DNA of 6,298 nt from Chloroflexota bacterium. Its GTDB lineage: Bacteria > Chloroflexota > Limnocylindria > QHBO01. The translations under genes were made by a program, and so were the position numbers. Below, piece by piece: positions 1 to 6,058 of the stretch. The stretch lies in contig VBJX01000062.1 in assembly GCA_005879775.1 (NCBI GenBank), positions 1 through 6,298 of the forward strand, given 5' to 3'. The notes below the pieces were generated by a model. It ran no database searches, was not told where the DNA came from, and saw only the letters and a program-made list of their open reading frames with translations. Position 1 is the first letter of the stretch. Every line of letters begins with the position of its first letter.

Positions 1-855
1 ACCGACGCCAAGGACGGCGCGAGCCGCATCACGCTCTCGGGTACCTCCGGCGGCGTCCGTGCCGATCTGCCGCTGACGGTGACCGTCACCACCTCGGCGG
101 CCGGCGACGTGACGATGAACAGCGACTTTCCGACGTTGCGCGGTCCGTCGACGAGCAACTTCACCTTCAACCTGACGCTCGCCAATGACACGGCTGAGGA
201 CCTCACCTACGCGGTGACGGCGGTCGGGCCGGACGGCTGGACGGTGAACGCAACGTTGACCGGCCAGACCCAGGCAGCGAGCGCGGTGGTCAAGGCCGGC
301 AGCAGCGCCGCGATCTCCGTCGCCGCCACGCCGGCCGCCCAGGCGGCGGCCGGGAGCTACCCGATCGACGTGCGGGCCACCGTCGGCGCGAAGACGATCG
401 ACGCTCAGCTCTCGGTCGAGATCACCGGCACGAACGCGATGACCCTGACCACGCCCGATCAGCGTCTCAGCAATTCGGGGTCGGCCGGCGGCACCATCAC
501 CCAGCAGCTCGTCATCCGCAACGACGGGACCGACGCGCTCACGAATGTGACAGTCTCGGCGACCACGCCGAGCGACTGGACGGTGACCTACGAGCCGTCC
601 GCCACCGTGGCGTCGATTGCCGCCAACCAGAGCGCGACGGTGACCGCCAAGGTCGTGCCGTCGAACGACGCGATCGCGGGCGACTACGTGGTCACCTTCC
701 GAGCCTCGACCAGCGGGTCGAGCACGACCACCAGCTCGGCCGACATCCGGATGACGATCGAGACGTCGCCGCTGTGGGGCTTCCTGGGGCTGGGTCTGAT
801 CGCCATCGTGCTCTTCGGCCTGTGGTGGGTCTTCCAGCGCTACGGACGACGGTGA
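1..855 (+). CDS. NEW3-domain (COG1470-like) surface protein with C-terminal membrane anchor, 5'-truncated
   Basis: The reading frame is open from base 1, so the start and any signal peptide lie upstream; 284 codons are visible, ending at TGA 853-855. Two successive beta-rich Ig-like modules can be seen, about nt 106-426 and 430-762. Each has the pattern of alternating Val/Thr with an Asn-Asp turn (LANDTAEDLTY, IRNDGTDALTN), a DGWTV or SDWTV strand and a late AAGSYPIDVRA or IAGDYVVTFRA strand. This is the style of the NPCBM-associated NEW3 family (COG1470 membrane proteins). A hydrophobic helix follows (about nt 772-834, LWGFLGLGLIAIVLFGLWWVF) and then a basic tail, QRYGRR. The modules should therefore be outside the cell with the tail in the cytoplasm. 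The stop overlaps the start of the ABC ATPase by 4 bp, so it is probably an accessory subunit of that transporter, perhaps binding a substrate or the cell wall. That role is inferred from context only. Confidence 0.8.
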   Translation, partial: TDAKDGASRITLSGTSGGVRADLPLTVTVTTSAAGDVTMNSDFPTLRGPSTSNFTFNLTLANDTAEDLTYAVTAVGPDGWTVNATLTGQTQAASAVVKAGSSAAISVAATPAAQAAAGSYPIDVRATVGAKTIDAQLSVEITGTNAMTLTTPDQRLSNSGSAGGTITQQLVIRNDGTDALTNVTVSATTPSDWTVTYEPSATVASIAANQSATVTAKVVPSNDAIAGDYVVTFRASTSGSSTTTSSADIRMTIETSPLWGFLGLGLIAIVLFGLWWVFQRYGRR

Positions 856-1925
856 GCGCCGCCGCTGCGCCTGCCGCGTCCCCGCGCAAGGCGACGCCCG
901 AGGCGCCGATCGTCACCGCAGGGCTCACGAAGCGATACGGCGACCTGACCGCGGTCGACAACCTGGACCTCGAGCTGCGGCGGGGCGAGATCTTCGGCCT
1001 GCTGGGCCAGAACGGCGCGGGCAAGACGACCACCATCCTGATGCTCCTCGGCCTCACCGAGCCGAGCGGCGGCACGGCGCGGGTGATCGGGCTGGACCCG
1101 GCGCGCGACGCCCTGCGCGTCAAGCGCCAGGTGGGCTACCTGCCGGACAGCGTCGGCTTCTACGGCGACCTCACCGGGCGCCAGAACCTGCGCTACACCG
1201 CTCGCCTCAACGGGCTGCAGGGTGCCGGGGCGGAGGCCACGATCGAGAGCGTCCTCGAGCACGTCGGCCTCCTCGACCGAGCCGATACCCCCACTGAGAC
1301 CTACTCGCGCGGGATGCTGCAGCGCCTCGGAATCGCCGATGCCCTCGTCAAGGACCCGGAGATCCTGATCCTGGACGAGCCGACCGCGGCCATCGACCCG
1401 ATCGGCGTGGTCGAGATCCTGGACCTGCTGCGCCAGCTCGTCCGGGAGCGAGGGGTGACCATCCTCCTCTCCAGCCATCTGCTGACCCAGGTGCAATCGG
1501 TCTGCGATCGGGTCGGGATCTTTGCATCGGGCAGGCTCATCGGCCTCGGGACCGTGGCCGAGCTGGCGACCAGGTTCGGGAACGACACGGGTCGCGTCGA
1601 GGTCAGCTTCGAGGGCGAGCAGGCCACGGCCGCGGCGGGCCGTATCGGGCCAACCCTGTCGGCGCTCGATCATGTCGAGAGCGTCGATGCGCCCGCGCAG
1701 CCGACAGACCCCTGGACCCTGGTCGTGAAACCGGCGAGCGCCGGACGCGCGGTGCGCGAGGCCGTCCTGGCGGTGGCCGCCCGTGAGTCGCTTGGCCTCA
1801 CCGCCATCCGCTCGACCGAGGCCTCGCTCGACGAGATCTACCGCGCGGCGCTCAAGCAGACCGGGTTGCAACAGGCCGATCGCGACACCGCCGCCGAGGC
1901 AACCGACCCGGAGGGATCGGATTGA
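852..1925 (+). CDS. ABC-2 type transporter ATP-binding protein
   Basis: This 357-residue ATPase energises an ABC-2 exporter. With GTG 852 as residue 1, the Walker A is GQNGAGKTT (52-60, K58), the Q-loop region is VGYLPDSVGFYGDLT with Asp99 where Gln or Glu is usual, the signature is YSRGM (151-155), the Walker B is ILILDEP (171-177, catalytic E176) and the H-switch is H209 in LLSSHLL. The last ~130 residues are the regulatory extension common in the CcmA/NatA/DrrA class (COG1131), ending in the usual SLDEIYRAAL-type helix. The frame is open further upstream to 774, but GTG 852 is preferred. It gives a 4-bp GTGA overlap with the upstream stop, and residues before it would lie entirely inside the preceding gene. 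The stop in turn overlaps the permease start (TTGA), so all three genes are probably translationally coupled. The substrate cannot be told from sequence. Confidence 0.93.
   Translation: MSAAAAPAASPRKATPEAPIVTAGLTKRYGDLTAVDNLDLELRRGEIFGLLGQNGAGKTTTILMLLGLTEPSGGTARVIGLDPARDALRVKRQVGYLPDSVGFYGDLTGRQNLRYTARLNGLQGAGAEATIESVLEHVGLLDRADTPTETYSRGMLQRLGIADALVKDPEILILDEPTAAIDPIGVVEILDLLRQLVRERGVTILLSSHLLTQVQSVCDRVGIFASGRLIGLGTVAELATRFGNDTGRVEVSFEGEQATAAAGRIGPTLSALDHVESVDAPAQPTDPWTLVVKPASAGRAVREAVLAVAARESLGLTAIRSTEASLDEIYRAALKQTGLQQADRDTAAEATDPEGSD
1910..1915 (+). promoter_or_regulatory. Ribosome binding site deciding the TTG start of the permease
   Basis: GGAGGG lies inside the end of the ATPase gene, six bases before TTG 1922. 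This is good Shine-Dalgarno placement and supports the unusual TTG start, which overlaps the ATPase stop by 4 bp. Confidence 0.7.
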
Positions 1926-2950
1926 CCGCCGCGAAGGCGCAGGCCGAGGCCCCGGCGCCGATGGAGCGCTCGGTCCCGCGCGCTGGCTGGCTGGTGGTGG
2001 CCGGCAAGGAGTTCGCCGATCACCTGCTGAGCGTGCGCTTCTTCGTCCTGCTCCTGGTCCTGGGACTGGCGGCGGGAATCCCGCTCTTCCTGGCGGCCGA
2101 GCGGATCCGCTCGCTGGCATCCGAGGTGAGCGGGGCGCAGGCGGTCTTCCTGGCCCTCTTCATCATCGGGCCGCAGGACGTGTCGATCTTCGGGCTGGAC
2201 GTCAGCGTCCAGGGTTTCATTGGGCTGGCAGCGCCGCTGCTCGGGATCGCCTTCGCGTTTGACGCGGTGAACGGCGAGCGCGCCCAGGGAACGCTGCCGC
2301 GCCTCGTGGCCCAGCCGATCCACCGCGACGACGTGATCAACGGCAAGTTCGTCGCCTCACTGGCGGCCATCACCCTCGTGCTCCTGGCGGTGGTGCTCCT
2401 CATCTCCGGCTTCGGCCTCCTCCGCCTGGGGATCGTGCCGCAGTGGGCGGAGGTGCTTCGCCTGGGCCTCTGGTTCCTGGTGACGGTCGTCTACGTCGCG
2501 CTCTGGCTGGCCTTCGGGCTCCTGATCTCAGTGGTGATCCGCCGTGCCGCGACCGCGGCGCTGGTCGGCTTCGGGATCTGGATGCTGATCGCCATGTTCG
2601 GGCGCTTCATCGTCAACCTGCTCCTCGGCGCCTTCGCGCCGGTCAGCAGCAGCGCCCCGGTGGATCAGACGCTCTCCACCTTCCAGCTCCACGACTTCGT
2701 CCTGCGGCTCCTGCCGACGACGCTCTACAACGAGGCTTCGTCGGTCCTCCTCAATCCGTCCCTGACCCAGACCTCGACGCCCGCGACCGTCGGGCAGCTG
2801 GCGCAGGTCCAGCAGCAGGTTCCCACCCTCCTCGCGCTCGACCAGAGCCTGCTCCTGGTCTGGCCGCAGGTCGTCGCGCTGCTTGCGCTCTCGGTCATCT
2901 GCTTCGCCATCGCCTACGTGCGGTTCATGGGCGAGGAGGTCCGCGCCTAG
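1922..2950 (+). CDS. ABC-2 type transporter permease
   Basis: This is a 342-residue polytopic membrane protein that would form the channel half of the exporter with the ATPase encoded just upstream. Hydrophobic helices are visible at about residues 40-58, 97-116, 144-168, 180-205, 211-238 and 311-334, the six-helix plan of ABC-2 permeases. The conserved cytoplasmic stretch after helix 2, with NGERAQGTLPRLVAQPIHRDD (117-137), is the family hallmark (compare the E..G TL..L...P..R pattern of NosY-like and DrrB-like permeases). The segment 239-310 between helices 5 and 6 is a long extracytoplasmic loop, rich in Ser, Thr and Gln, that could contact the NEW3 protein. The start is TTG 1922, backed by GGAGGG six bases upstream and the TTGA overlap with the ATPase stop. 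The closest analogous layout is NosD-NosF-NosY, but the partner here is a NEW3 protein, not a NosD beta-helix. The substrate is unknown. Confidence 0.9.
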   Translation: MTAAKAQAEAPAPMERSVPRAGWLVVAGKEFADHLLSVRFFVLLLVLGLAAGIPLFLAAERIRSLASEVSGAQAVFLALFIIGPQDVSIFGLDVSVQGFIGLAAPLLGIAFAFDAVNGERAQGTLPRLVAQPIHRDDVINGKFVASLAAITLVLLAVVLLISGFGLLRLGIVPQWAEVLRLGLWFLVTVVYVALWLAFGLLISVVIRRAATAALVGFGIWMLIAMFGRFIVNLLLGAFAPVSSSAPVDQTLSTFQLHDFVLRLLPTTLYNEASSVLLNPSLTQTSTPATVGQLAQVQQQVPTLLALDQSLLLVWPQVVALLALSVICFAIAYVRFMGEEVRA

Positions 2951-2966
2951 CCCGGACGGGCGTCCG
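2950..2966 (+). terminator. Two overlapping short palindromes after the exporter operon (weak terminator candidate)
   Basis: Immediately at the permease stop, GCCCG/CGGGC (2950-2954 with 2957-2961) and CGGAC/GTCCG (2953-2957 with 2962-2966) are two mutually exclusive stems. There is no T-tract, so an intrinsic terminator is doubtful. The rest of the 129-bp gap to the next gene shows only a CCGCCGGCGG palindrome (3044-3053) and -10-like boxes. Confidence 0.25.
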
Positions 2967-3065
2967 CCGCGGGGCTCGGAGTCCGCTACCATCGGGCGCG
3001 GCCGACTGGTTTCGCAGCCGGCCACCGGCCGTCGGCGATCTCACCGCCGGCGGCCATTCGCGTGC

Positions 3066-3071
3066 TAGGCT
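3066..3071 (+). promoter_or_regulatory. -10 box (TAGGCT) of a probably leaderless promoter
   Basis: TAGGCT fits TANNNT and ends eight bases before ATG 3080, which places transcription start at or within about two bases of the A of the start codon. No Shine-Dalgarno sequence precedes ATG 3080, in keeping with a leaderless mRNA. No recognisable -35 hexamer is seen about 17 bases upstream, so the call rests on the -10 alone. A second TANNNT match, TACCAT, occurs at 2987-2992. Confidence 0.45.
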
Positions 3072-3079
3072 CTCGCCCG

Positions 3080-3778
3080 ATGAGCGGCGACACGGTCGAA
3101 TGCTTCAACTGTGGCCACGCCAATCCCTCATGGGCTCAGGTCTGCCGCAACTGCGGCGCTCCGATGACGACCGAGGTCCCGCGCCGGGCCGGACCCCTCG
3201 GCATGATCCCGACTGACCGTGGCTCGCTCACCTCGATCGGTGCCACGGTGGGGGCGATCCTGGCGGCGATCGTCATCGGGACGCTCCTCTCCGGCCTGAT
3301 CCCGCCCGCCCCCAACGTGGCTGAGACGACCCCAACGCCCAGCCCGAGTCCCTCCAGTTCCCCCTCCGGGAGCACCCCGGTCAGCTCGGGATCAGGGGCT
3401 CCGAGCGTCTCTCCGTCGCCGGGCCTGATCGGCACCATCAGCTACGGGTATGCGCTCGATCCGAGCACCCACACCGTCACCGAGCCCACCGAGAGCTTCG
3501 CGCCCGGAGATCAGTTCTGCTACTCGATCAGCCTCACCGAGCCGTTCGGGACGGCGCAGATCGGCGAGGAGGTCCTGCGGATCGAGTCCGATGGCTCGCT
3601 GACGGTCGTCCAGTCGCGCGACAAGGAGATCATGGACGTCACCCCGGCCGCCCAGGTGGCCGGGTTCTGCACGCGGGCCACCGGCCTCATCCAGGTCTGG
3701 AGCACGGGCAATTTCATCATGCGCGAGTACCGGGGCGTGGAGCTGATCGCCGAGGGTCGCTTCGCGATGACCGGCTAG
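3080..3778 (+). CDS. Zinc-ribbon, single-pass membrane protein of unknown function
   Basis: This is a 232-residue protein in three parts. The N-terminus is a zinc ribbon with Cys8, Cys11, Cys22 and Cys25 (CFNCG, then CRNCGAPM), the common double-CxxC knuckle. A hydrophobic helix at about 51-73 follows a basic patch (PRR), so the ribbon should be cytoplasmic. Residues 79-114 are a low-complexity Pro/Ser/Thr linker, a typical exported spacer. The remaining ~118 residues form an apparently folded outer domain with two cysteines, C147 and C197, that could form a disulfide. An in-frame GTG at 3062 would add six residues, but ATG 3080 is preferred because the ribbon begins right after it and a -10 box at 3066-3071 suits a leaderless start. 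The outer domain matches no family I can name. The gene stands between the exporter operon and a convergent gene, so context gives little help. A role as a membrane sensor or anchor is only a guess. Confidence 0.82.
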   Translation: MSGDTVECFNCGHANPSWAQVCRNCGAPMTTEVPRRAGPLGMIPTDRGSLTSIGATVGAILAAIVIGTLLSGLIPPAPNVAETTPTPSPSPSSSPSGSTPVSSGSGAPSVSPSPGLIGTISYGYALDPSTHTVTEPTESFAPGDQFCYSISLTEPFGTAQIGEEVLRIESDGSLTVVQSRDKEIMDVTPAAQVAGFCTRATGLIQVWSTGNFIMREYRGVELIAEGRFAMTG

Positions 3779-3789
3779 GGCGCTACCCG
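3772..3789. terminator. Palindrome spanning both convergent stop codons (possible weak bidirectional terminator)
   Basis: CGGCTAG (3772-3778) pairs with CTACCCG (3783-3789) in six of seven positions around a GGCG loop. The TAG stop of the + strand gene and the TAG stop of the - strand gene (CTA on +) face each other in the stem. With only four bases between the two genes, this is the only obvious structure available for termination. There is no T-tract. Confidence 0.3.
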
Positions 3790-4634
3790 TCCCGCCCCGC
3801 GATCTCGCCCCACGCCTCTGCATAGAGGCGGGCACGGATTGGCAGATAGCCCGGGTAGGCAGCCCGGGCGTCTCGCACCACACGGGACTCCAGGGTGACG
3901 ATGCCGATCGGGTCAGTCGTCTCCAGCAGCACCTGTCCGGCGGGGTCGACCGCGACCGATGGCCCGCCGATCAGCACCCCATCCTCCGGATCGGGCCGGT
4001 TGACGGACAGGACATAGCAGCAGCTCGTCAGCGCATTCGCGCGGAAGACGAGGTTCCAGCGCCGATAGGTGGCCTCCTCGGTGGCGCGCGGAATAAGGAT
4101 CGCTTCGGTTCCCTGCGCCCCGAGCAGGTGCGCTCCCTCCGGCCGGTTGGTGTCGGAGCAGATCTGGATGCCGATCGGCAGGCCGAAGGCATCGATGCGC
4201 TGGGGCGGCTCCGTCCCCGGCTGGTAATGGCTCGTCTCCCAGAATCCGGGCTCCTCGGGGAGGTGCAGCTTCTCGTAGGTGGCGGCCAGCTCGCCGGCAC
4301 GATCGAAGACGAGGACGCGGCTCGTCCGCCGCCTGGTTGCGGGGTCGGCGTGGATGATCCCGCCGACCAGCCCGATCCCCGCCTTGCGCGCGGCCTCGGC
4401 CTGGAGCGTCGCCCGGCGCCCGTCCATCGGCTCGGCGTCCTCGTCGAGCGCGACCTTGGTCGATGGTCGCCACGGGTTGAGCGGCAGCTCGGGCAGCAGC
4501 GCGATGTCGGCGCCGCGCTCGGTGGCCTGGTCGAGCCGCTCCGCGAGGCGGCCAGCGCCATCGGGCTGCCAGAAGACCTCGGAGACGAGGGCGACGGTGA
4601 GCTTTCCGTCGGTACGGGGAGCCAGAGTGGTCAT
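3783..4634 (-). CDS. Carbon-nitrogen hydrolase (nitrilase superfamily amidase)
   Basis: This is a 283-residue cytoplasmic enzyme of the nitrilase superfamily, which hydrolyses amides, carbamoyl amines or nitriles through a Glu-Lys-Cys triad. All three landmarks are visible: E49 in ADIALLPELPLNPW, K122 in TYEKLHLPEEPGFWE and the nucleophile C159 in PIGIQICSDTNRPEG. The length is that of a stand-alone CN-hydrolase. The frame is open up to GTG 4784, but ATG 4634 is chosen: it has a strong purine-rich Shine-Dalgarno six bases upstream, and the conserved first strand (KLTVALVSEVF) begins ten residues later. The extension would run through the repeat array. The C159 environment (CSDTNRPE rather than the frequent CYDxRFPE) and the KLHLPEEPGF segment do not allow a firm substrate call; N-carbamoyl amine or omega-amidase-like chemistry is possible. 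The gene follows the Rieske oxygenase on the same strand after 155 bp, so the two may share a pathway. Confidence 0.9.
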   Translation of the reverse strand: MTTLAPRTDGKLTVALVSEVFWQPDGAGRLAERLDQATERGADIALLPELPLNPWRPSTKVALDEDAEPMDGRRATLQAEAARKAGIGLVGGIIHADPATRRRTSRVLVFDRAGELAATYEKLHLPEEPGFWETSHYQPGTEPPQRIDAFGLPIGIQICSDTNRPEGAHLLGAQGTEAILIPRATEEATYRRWNLVFRANALTSCCYVLSVNRPDPEDGVLIGGPSVAVDPAGQVLLETTDPIGIVTLESRVVRDARAAYPGYLPIRARLYAEAWGEIAGRDG

Positions 4635-4640
4635 TGCGAC

Positions 4641-4648
4641 CCCCCCTC
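4641..4648 (-). promoter_or_regulatory. Ribosome binding site of the CN-hydrolase
   Basis: On the - strand this reads GAGGGGGG, six bases before ATG 4634. It supports the shorter start over the longer open frame reaching 4784. Confidence 0.65.
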
Positions 4649-4654
4649 GAGCCG

Positions 4655-4780
4655 CTGATCTACAAGCACCACTAGTGAAAAGGTGCCGAAACCCCTTCAG
4701 ATGCGTTGATCTACAAGCCGTATTTGTGACGCGTTGCGAGAGCGCGGTCAGAGGCGTTCCTCCACAAATACTGTTTGTGA
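4655..4780. repeat. Three 24-bp degenerate direct repeats at exact 51-bp period, each an imperfect inverted repeat (operator-like array)
   Basis: The copies are at 4655-4678, 4706-4729 and 4757-4780. Copies 1 and 2 share TGATCTACAAG exactly; copies 2 and 3 share TTTGTGA and a preceding TCAGANGCGTT. All three end in GTGA. On the - strand, copies 2 and 3 agree at 24 of 33 aligned positions and copies 1 and 2 at 22 of 33. Within each copy the same coordinates form a dyad: CACAAA-N5-TTTGTG is perfect in copy 3 (4763-4779), and copies 1 and 2 keep four of six pairs. The period of 51 bp is close to five helical turns, placing the sites on one DNA face. The array fills most of the gap upstream of the CN-hydrolase, so the likeliest role is an operator for a dimeric regulator binding cooperatively. 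The sites are too diverged and too few for a CRISPR. No clear -10/-35 pair was found in the gap. Confidence 0.65.
4680..4697 (-). terminator. Short hairpin between repeats 1 and 2, possible weak terminator after the Rieske gene
   Basis: On the - strand AAGGGG (4697-4692) can pair with CACCTT (4685-4680), with one mismatch, around a TTTCGG loop, followed by TTC. The stem is short and the T-run is brief, so this is a weak candidate. It sits inside the repeat spacing and could instead be incidental. Confidence 0.2.
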
Positions 4781-4789
4781 CCACCGCGA

Positions 4790-5884
4790 CTACCCACCCT
4801 CACCGAGGAACTCGCGGACCAGGTTCTGGAAGTGGTAGACCCCGTTCTCGCGCTTGGCCGAGAAGCGACCCGCGTCGTACGAGCGTGAGCGGAGGCCACG
4901 CTGCACCTGCTCGCAGATGACGATGTCCTCCTGCTGGATCTCGTCGGAGAAGGAGATCGTCTGCTGCATGCTCTCCCAGCCCGGGCCCGTGCCCGGCTCG
5001 GCGAAGAACCATTCGAAGACCGTCAGGGTCCGATCCGGCCCGAGAGGAAGGATCACGTTCGAGCTCATGTTGTCCTGGTAGATGTTGAACATCGTGTTGG
5101 GGAAGAGCCAGTAGTAGAGGGCCGAATCCTCGGCACCCGGCTGGCGCAGGTAGCGCCGATCGACCCCGATCTCCTCGCCCGGCTTCAGCTCCCGGATCGG
5201 CGCGTGCTGCTTCGAGTAGTAGCGGAACTCCTCGACCCGGTAGGCGTCGTAGTCGAGCTCCTTGAACAGCTGCGGATGCGCGATCGGCAGGTGGTAGCCC
5301 TCCAGGTAGTTGTCGACGTAGATCTTCCAGTTGCAGTCGATGACGTAGTCCCGCCGCTCGACGAGCCGCATCCGATCGACGTCATAGCCGGCCGCGGCCA
5401 CCTCGGTTGGGATGGCGCCCATCACCTCGGCCAGGGGCGGCGCATCGGCCGAGAGGTTGACGAAGACGAAGGGGCCCCATCGGTCGACCCGCACCGGCAT
5501 GAGGCCGAAGTCCTCCTTGCGGAAGTCCTCGGTCTCCTCCATCTCGGGGCACGCGCGGAGGCTCCCGTCGAGGCCGTAGGTCCAGCCGTGGTAGCGGCAC
5601 TGCAGGCTCTTGCGGTTCCCGCGCGTGAGCGCGACCTGCCCAGCCCGATGCCGGCACACGTTGTAGAAGGCCCGCAGCTGCCCATCGAGGCCGTGGGTGA
5701 CGACGATCGGCTCGTCCAGGACATTGGCCGGCACGAAGTCGCCGATCCGCGACAGCTCCTCGGCACGCGCCACCAGCTGCCAGGTCGAGCCGAAGATGCG
5801 CTCCTTCTCGCGCTCCAGGACGTCCGGATCCAGGTAGTAGCGCGACGCAAGGGTCGAGGCGCGGGAGAGTGGAACCGTGGTCAT
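4790..5884 (-). CDS. Rieske non-haem iron oxygenase, alpha subunit (choline/quaternary-amine monooxygenase-like)
   Basis: This is a complete 364-residue oxygenase component that would use electrons from a separate reductase to hydroxylate or demethylate its substrate. The Rieske [2Fe-2S] ligands are C77-x-H79 and C96-x2-H99 (CRH, then CRYHGWTYGLDG). The catalytic domain carries CNWKIYVDNYLEGYH (184-198), giving iron ligands H198 and H203 and, near the C-terminus, D320 in QQEDIVICEQ. E195, three residues before H198, occupies the place of the bridging acidic residue. The CNWK...DNYLEGYH...AH arrangement resembles choline monooxygenase and, for the Glu, carnitine oxygenase CntA. This suggests a quaternary amine or other small nitrogenous substrate, but an aromatic substrate cannot be excluded. 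ATG 5884 is the natural start: no Shine-Dalgarno precedes it, but a -10 box ends six bases upstream, which fits leaderless translation. No ferredoxin, reductase or small subunit is in the window. The CN-hydrolase lies downstream. Confidence 0.93.
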   Translation of the reverse strand: MTTVPLSRASTLASRYYLDPDVLEREKERIFGSTWQLVARAEELSRIGDFVPANVLDEPIVVTHGLDGQLRAFYNVCRHRAGQVALTRGNRKSLQCRYHGWTYGLDGSLRACPEMEETEDFRKEDFGLMPVRVDRWGPFVFVNLSADAPPLAEVMGAIPTEVAAAGYDVDRMRLVERRDYVIDCNWKIYVDNYLEGYHLPIAHPQLFKELDYDAYRVEEFRYYSKQHAPIRELKPGEEIGVDRRYLRQPGAEDSALYYWLFPNTMFNIYQDNMSSNVILPLGPDRTLTVFEWFFAEPGTGPGWESMQQTISFSDEIQQEDIVICEQVQRGLRSRSYDAGRFSAKRENGVYHFQNLVREFLGEGG

Positions 5885-5890
5885 GCGCCG

Positions 5891-5896
5891 AGTGTA
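5891..5896 (-). promoter_or_regulatory. -10 box (TACACT) of a probably leaderless promoter for the Rieske oxygenase
   Basis: On the - strand TACACT fits TANNNT closely and ends exactly six bases before ATG 5884, the spacing that would put transcription start on the A of the ATG. No Shine-Dalgarno sequence is present. The region about 17 bases upstream has no TTGACA-like hexamer (it is CT-rich), so the -35 contribution is unclear. Confidence 0.55.
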
Positions 5897-5932
5897 CCGA
5901 TGCCAAGCGCTAGGAGGGAGAGCTGGCGCCTC

Positions 5933-6058
5933 TCAACGAGTGCCGCCCTTTCCCTCCTTCTCAAGCATCTTGAAACGAAGCTCCTGATGACGCCGCTCGG
6001 CTTCCTCAGCGCTGCTCTCGCCACTCCAGTCGCGCTCTGCGAGGTCTTCGACGGGCAT
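5933..6058 (-). CDS. Small charged protein with ERDWSGESSAEEAERR motif (micro-ORF A)
   Basis: This ORF encodes 41 residues from ATG 6058, strongly charged and predicted helical (AEEAERRHQELRFKMLEKEGKGG). I do not recognise the family. Its support comes from comparison with micro-ORF B just upstream. Aligned Met to Met without gaps, 16 of the first 23 residues are identical, and across the 11 residues GESSAEEAERR every codon difference is synonymous. Such a pattern points to real coding sequence under selection. The frame is open further to TTG 6121, which would overlap the stop of micro-ORF B by 4 bp (TTGA) and give 62 residues. ATG 6058 is preferred because it aligns with the ATG of B. Neither start has an evident Shine-Dalgarno. 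It ends 48 bp before the Rieske gene on the same strand. Confidence 0.5.
   Translation of the reverse strand: MPVEDLAERDWSGESSAEEAERRHQELRFKMLEKEGKGGTR

Noticed and set aside
774..851. Longer start for the ABC ATPase at 774.
   Set aside because: It would overlap the membrane-anchor coding region by 78 bp. GTG 852 gives a 4-bp overlap like that of the next gene pair.
1302..1316. Degenerate ABC signature YSRGM instead of LSGGQ as a sign of an inactive ATPase.
   Set aside because: SxGM-type signatures are common in the ABC-2 ATPase class, and Walker A, Walker B with its Glu, and the H-switch are intact.
840..2120. Long - strand open frame of 426 codons opposite the ABC ATPase.
   Set aside because: It is an antisense shadow of a gene with a full set of ABC motifs and shows no domain of its own.
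4655..4780. Possible CRISPR array (24-bp repeats with 27-bp spacers).
   Set aside because: There are only three strongly diverged copies, the spacers share sequence next to the repeats, and there are no cas genes. A true CRISPR has near-identical repeats and unrelated spacers.
4635..4784. N-terminal extension of the CN-hydrolase from GTG 4784, which reads as 17-residue peptide repeats (VTNSIC, VTNTAC, FTSGAC).
   Set aside because: The 51-bp DNA period is a multiple of three, so a peptide repeat appears automatically. The extension is not typical of nitrilases, and a strong Shine-Dalgarno sits before ATG 4634. The DNA dyads explain the repeats better.
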